A DNA stretch of 7,327 nt from positions 1 to 7,327 of the forward strand of contig JAEXGM010000063.1 of NCBI GenBank assembly GCA_023450835.1. The letters run 5' to 3'. Position 1 is the stretch's first letter, and each line of letters begins with the position of its first letter. Source of the stretch: Bacillota bacterium (lineage in GTDB: Bacteria; Bacillota; Clostridia; Lachnospirales; Lachnospiraceae). Shown here piece after piece: positions 4,584 through 7,327 of this stretch. Under the pieces are notes generated by a model. That model saw only the letters and a list, made by a program, of their open reading frames with translations, did no database searches and was not told the DNA's origin. The position numbers were made by a program, and so were the translations under genes.

Positions 4584-7327
4584 TTATAATTGTATTCCGA
4601 TATAGGTCATAAAGTTTTTGTTTGTTAATTCCAGTGCATCAATTGCCGGTATTGGTCTGCTAATTAAGTATCCCTGGATGTTGTCACAATTACACTTCAT
4701 TAAATAAGCTAATTGTTTCCCATTTTCAACGCCTTCCGCTATCACCTCAATATTTAGTTTATGTACCAGAGATACGATGGATTCGGTAATCTCCTTTTCA
4801 ATACATTCTCTGTCGAGATCTTTTATAAAGCTCTTATCAATCTTCAGGGTATCGATAGGAAGTTTTCTTAGATAGCTTAAGGATGAATAACCGGTGCCAA
4901 AGTCATCCAGAGATATCTTAACACCGAGTCTCCTTAGTTCCTCAAACATTCTAATAGTAGTGTCAAAGGAGCTGATGAGGGTTGTCTCTGTTACTTCCAG
5001 CTCAAGGAGCTCCGGCCTTAAACCGGTTTCCTCTAAAGTACGTTTGACAAGATTGACAAAATCAAGCTGCTTTAGTTGTACAGCGGAGATATTAACGGAC
5101 ATCAGAATATCGTTCCGGCACTTGTTTAATCGAATTGCCTCTTCACAGGCTTCTCTTAGAATCCACTCTCCGAGTGGAACGATAAGTCCGGCACTTTCTG
5201 CCACCGGAATGAATTCAGTGGGAGGAATACTGCCAAGGATATCATCTGTCCAGCGAATCAAAGCTTCAAAAGCTCTGATTTTACCGGTTCTTAAACATAT
5301 CTGAGGCTGATAATGGAGCGTCAGAATCTTCTTCTTTATAGCGGATCTTAAGCTTGCTTCGACAGAAAGTCTTCGCAGCATATCGGTCCGCATAGAATCC
5401 TGGTAGAACTGTATGGTGTTCTTTCCGATATTCTTGGAACGATACATTGCGGTATCTGCATTTTTAAGAAGCTCTTCCCCGTTTTTGGCATTAGAAGGAT
5501 ACATTGCAATTCCCATACTTGGGCTGATATTGAACCGGGAACCGTTGAATTTGAAAGGTTCCAGGATTTTCTCCTTGATACGAAGACAGAATTCATAAAC
5601 TTCATCTTCCGAATCAATGCTCTGTATCATAACAGCAAATTCATCACCGCCGAGCCTTGTCAGCATATCCTGCTTTCGAATATGGTCTTTTAGGCGAAAA
5701 GCCAGGGTCTTTAACAGTAAATCCCCCGTGCTGTGTCCCAGCGTATCATTAACATCTTTAAAATTATCAAGGTCAACAAAGATGACGGCAACTTTTTTCT
5801 CATTTTTCTTAGCGGCTGCCAGAGCTTTCTCCAATTCCATCAGAAAAAGTGTCCGATTGGGAAGGCCGGTCAGAATATCATGATAAGCCATATATTCCAA
5901 CTCAAATTGCTGTTCTTTTAATTTTGTAATATCAAGGTAGGAACCTGCCATTAGATATGGCTCGCCTTTAAGATTCTTTAGAACTTTTCCGGTGGACCTG
6001 ACCCATTTGCAGGAGCCATCCTTACAGAGAAGGCGATATTCCAGATTAAATTTGTCTGTGTTATTTAGTAAATGAGAATAAAAAGCTCCTTGTGCCATCT
6101 CGGTGTCATCAGGATGAGCAATTTTGACGATATCGGTGACAGAGGATAATTCGTCAGGAGAATATCCTAATGCTTTGACAAAATGCGGTGAAATCGAAAA
6201 AAAGTTGCTATTGATGTCGTATTGCCAAACACCTTCAGAAGAAGTCTCCAGAATAACATTGTTAATTGCTTCGCTCTTTTTTAGCTTCTCCATATTTTCA
6301 TTTAATTGTTCGTAATTTGTTTTTAGCTCTTCTTCCTGAGCAGTAACTTCCTCATAGAGAGCCGTAATCTCTTCATTCTTCTGGAATAAAACTTCATTTT
6401 GCTGCCTTAGTTCTTCTTCGGAAGCAAGTATCTCTTCATACAGGGATGAAAGCTCTTCATTTTTTCTGGTTAATTCTCTTTCATGCAAAACATCGTCGGA
6501 GATATCATGGATGACCCCTTTCAAAAGTAACGGAGTACCATCCTCCTCTCTGTCTAAGGTAGCGAGAGAACGAAGATATTTATGGACCCCATCCTCTGAA
6601 ATAATCTCATATTGGATGTCATAGGGGATATCTTCCGAGACTAATTTGAAAAGTGCATTTTCAGAAATTCGTTTATATTCACCTTGGTGTAAATCCAAGA
6701 TTCTTGACCTGGGTATGACGGGAGACGTTCTTGGAATTCCATATATATGAAAAGCTTCTTCTGAAGCCCATAGCATCTGGGTTTTCAGCTCTAATTCCCA
6801 ATTGCCTACTTTCGCAATTTTTTGTGCTTCGTTAAGGCGCTGTTCGTTTTTTAATAGCTCTTCGCTTAAATTTTCCAGGGTTTCATTCTTTTTTCTAAGC
6901 TTTGCATCGGAATCTTCCAAATCTTTTAACAGCAAGGATTGTTTAGCAGAAAGAAGGCTTAAATCTTTGTTTCTCTGACGAAGGTCATCTTCCTGTTTTT
7001 TCTGTTCCGATATATCTAAGAAAATAACAGCAAAATAGCCTATTTCAGGGCAGTAAGCATTCACTTTGTACCAACGGTCAAAAACCTTGGAATATTGTTC
7101 AATGCTGGCTGCTGTACCGGTAAGAGCGACCTGTCCGTAAAATTGGATCCAGCTTACGGTATCCTCATTTATCTCGGGCACTGTCTCAAGGATGGTCTTG
7201 CCAATGATTTCATCTCTCTTAAGTCCTGTGTAACGTTCAAAGGATTTATTCGTTTCTATGTACCGATAATCGATGGGCTTGCCGGTTTCGTCGGTGATAA
7301 TACGGTGGAGCGCAAAGCCGCTGATCA
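4584..7327 (-). CDS. Multi-PAS GGDEF-EAL cyclic-di-GMP signalling protein, N-terminus beyond the window
   Basis: The frame is open to the right edge, giving 913 visible residues (numbered here from the edge). Domains in order: a PAS domain cut by the edge (to about 105), coiled coil (106-168), PAS (about 170-278), coiled coil (279-352), PAS (about 353-468, ending GSYLDITKLKEQ), GGDEF (about 475-640) and EAL (about 653-898). The cyclase motif GGDEF (559-563) is intact, with a product-inhibition site RKQD (550-553) five residues before it. The EAL domain keeps FEALIRW (E687), VNIS (N745), EVTET (777-781), DDFGTG (807-812), IDKSF (K831), AEGVE (863-867) and QGY (884-886), so both diguanylate cyclase and phosphodiesterase activity look possible; which dominates cannot be told. 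The PAS domains presumably sense a ligand or redox state and set the balance; none shows an obvious cofactor motif. There is no membrane segment in the visible part. A GTG at 7179-7181 could be mistaken for the start, but PAS sequence (KSFERYTGLKRDEIIGKT) continues upstream of it. Confidence 0.94.
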   Translation of the reverse strand, partial: ISGFALHRIITDETGKPIDYRYIETNKSFERYTGLKRDEIIGKTILETVPEINEDTVSWIQFYGQVALTGTAASIEQYSKVFDRWYKVNAYCPEIGYFAVIFLDISEQKKQEDDLRQRNKDLSLLSAKQSLLLKDLEDSDAKLRKKNETLENLSEELLKNEQRLNEAQKIAKVGNWELELKTQMLWASEEAFHIYGIPRTSPVIPRSRILDLHQGEYKRISENALFKLVSEDIPYDIQYEIISEDGVHKYLRSLATLDREEDGTPLLLKGVIHDISDDVLHERELTRKNEELSSLYEEILASEEELRQQNEVLFQKNEEITALYEEVTAQEEELKTNYEQLNENMEKLKKSEAINNVILETSSEGVWQYDINSNFFSISPHFVKALGYSPDELSSVTDIVKIAHPDDTEMAQGAFYSHLLNNTDKFNLEYRLLCKDGSCKWVRSTGKVLKNLKGEPYLMAGSYLDITKLKEQQFELEYMAYHDILTGLPNRTLFLMELEKALAAAKKNEKKVAVIFVDLDNFKDVNDTLGHSTGDLLLKTLAFRLKDHIRKQDMLTRLGGDEFAVMIQSIDSEDEVYEFCLRIKEKILEPFKFNGSRFNISPSMGIAMYPSNAKNGEELLKNADTAMYRSKNIGKNTIQFYQDSMRTDMLRRLSVEASLRSAIKKKILTLHYQPQICLRTGKIRAFEALIRWTDDILGSIPPTEFIPVAESAGLIVPLGEWILREACEEAIRLNKCRNDILMSVNISAVQLKQLDFVNLVKRTLEETGLRPELLELEVTETTLISSFDTTIRMFEELRRLGVKISLDDFGTGYSSLSYLRKLPIDTLKIDKSFIKDLDRECIEKEITESIVSLVHKLNIEVIAEGVENGKQLAYLMKCNCDNIQGYLISRPIPAIDALELTNKNFMTYIGIQL
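6297..6464 (-). repeat. 28-residue duplication in the coiled coil of the GGDEF-EAL protein
   Basis: Two adjacent 28-residue (four-heptad) units both follow KNEE-x-x-x-LYEE-x-x-A-x-EEEL and share 15 of 28 residues. They link the second and third PAS domains. The exact heptad multiple keeps the helix in register, as expected for a signalling coiled coil. The DNA has diverged too, so the duplication is not recent. Confidence 0.75.

Noticed and set aside
5348..5617. Minus-strand 89-codon frame inside the GGDEF-EAL gene
   Set aside because: It is an alternative frame of the GGDEF region; the main frame carries intact motifs throughout.
7179..7181. GTG as the true start of the signalling gene
   Set aside because: It lies inside a PAS domain whose sequence continues upstream in frame, and no ribosome binding site precedes it at proper spacing.

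Overview
The window looks like chromosomal DNA of a low-to-moderate GC Firmicute, most likely a clostridium and possibly a member of the Lachnospiraceae. Three things point that way: strong AGGAGG-type ribosome binding sites, a consensus sigma-A promoter, and the style of the proteins (YEE-x-x-A-x-EEEL signalling coiled coils, an ArsR/HMA/P1B-ATPase operon). The assignment is inferred from style, not from a marker gene. Every gene I can support lies on the minus strand, so transcription runs from the right edge to the left. I found no RNA genes, insertion sequences or CRISPR arrays.

Right part (4584-7327): one large signalling gene that runs off the right edge. It has at least three PAS domains separated by coiled coils, then a GGDEF and an EAL domain, both with intact catalytic motifs. 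It should make and/or degrade cyclic di-GMP. The apparent GTG start at 7181 is internal, because the reading frame and a PAS domain continue upstream to the edge.

Middle (3022-4362): a lipoprotein of the calcineurin-like metallophosphoesterase family, predicted to sit on the outer face of the membrane. A 221-bp gap separates it from the signalling gene. It is followed by a perfect 26-bp stem hairpin that probably ends its transcript.

Left-middle (339-2876): a compact metal-resistance operon in the order regulator (CadC-like ArsR/SmtB), a 73-residue HMA metal-binding protein, and a P1B-2 (Zn/Cd/Pb) efflux ATPase without its own N-terminal HMA domain. The promoter has consensus -35 and -10 hexamers. 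Two 16-bp dyads, one in the spacer and one just after the predicted transcription start, look like binding sites for the regulator. The expected logic is that metal releases the repressor, the HMA protein binds or delivers metal, and the ATPase exports it. A hairpin follows the ATPase.

Left edge (1-272): the first 66 codons of an unrecognised or DUF3877-like gene, preceded by three tandem 15-bp repeats in its upstream region.

Most of the window is recognisable biology. The more interesting points are the two-operator promoter, the HMA domain encoded as its own gene, and the tandem repeats ahead of the left-edge gene. I see no clear sign of a wholly new system.
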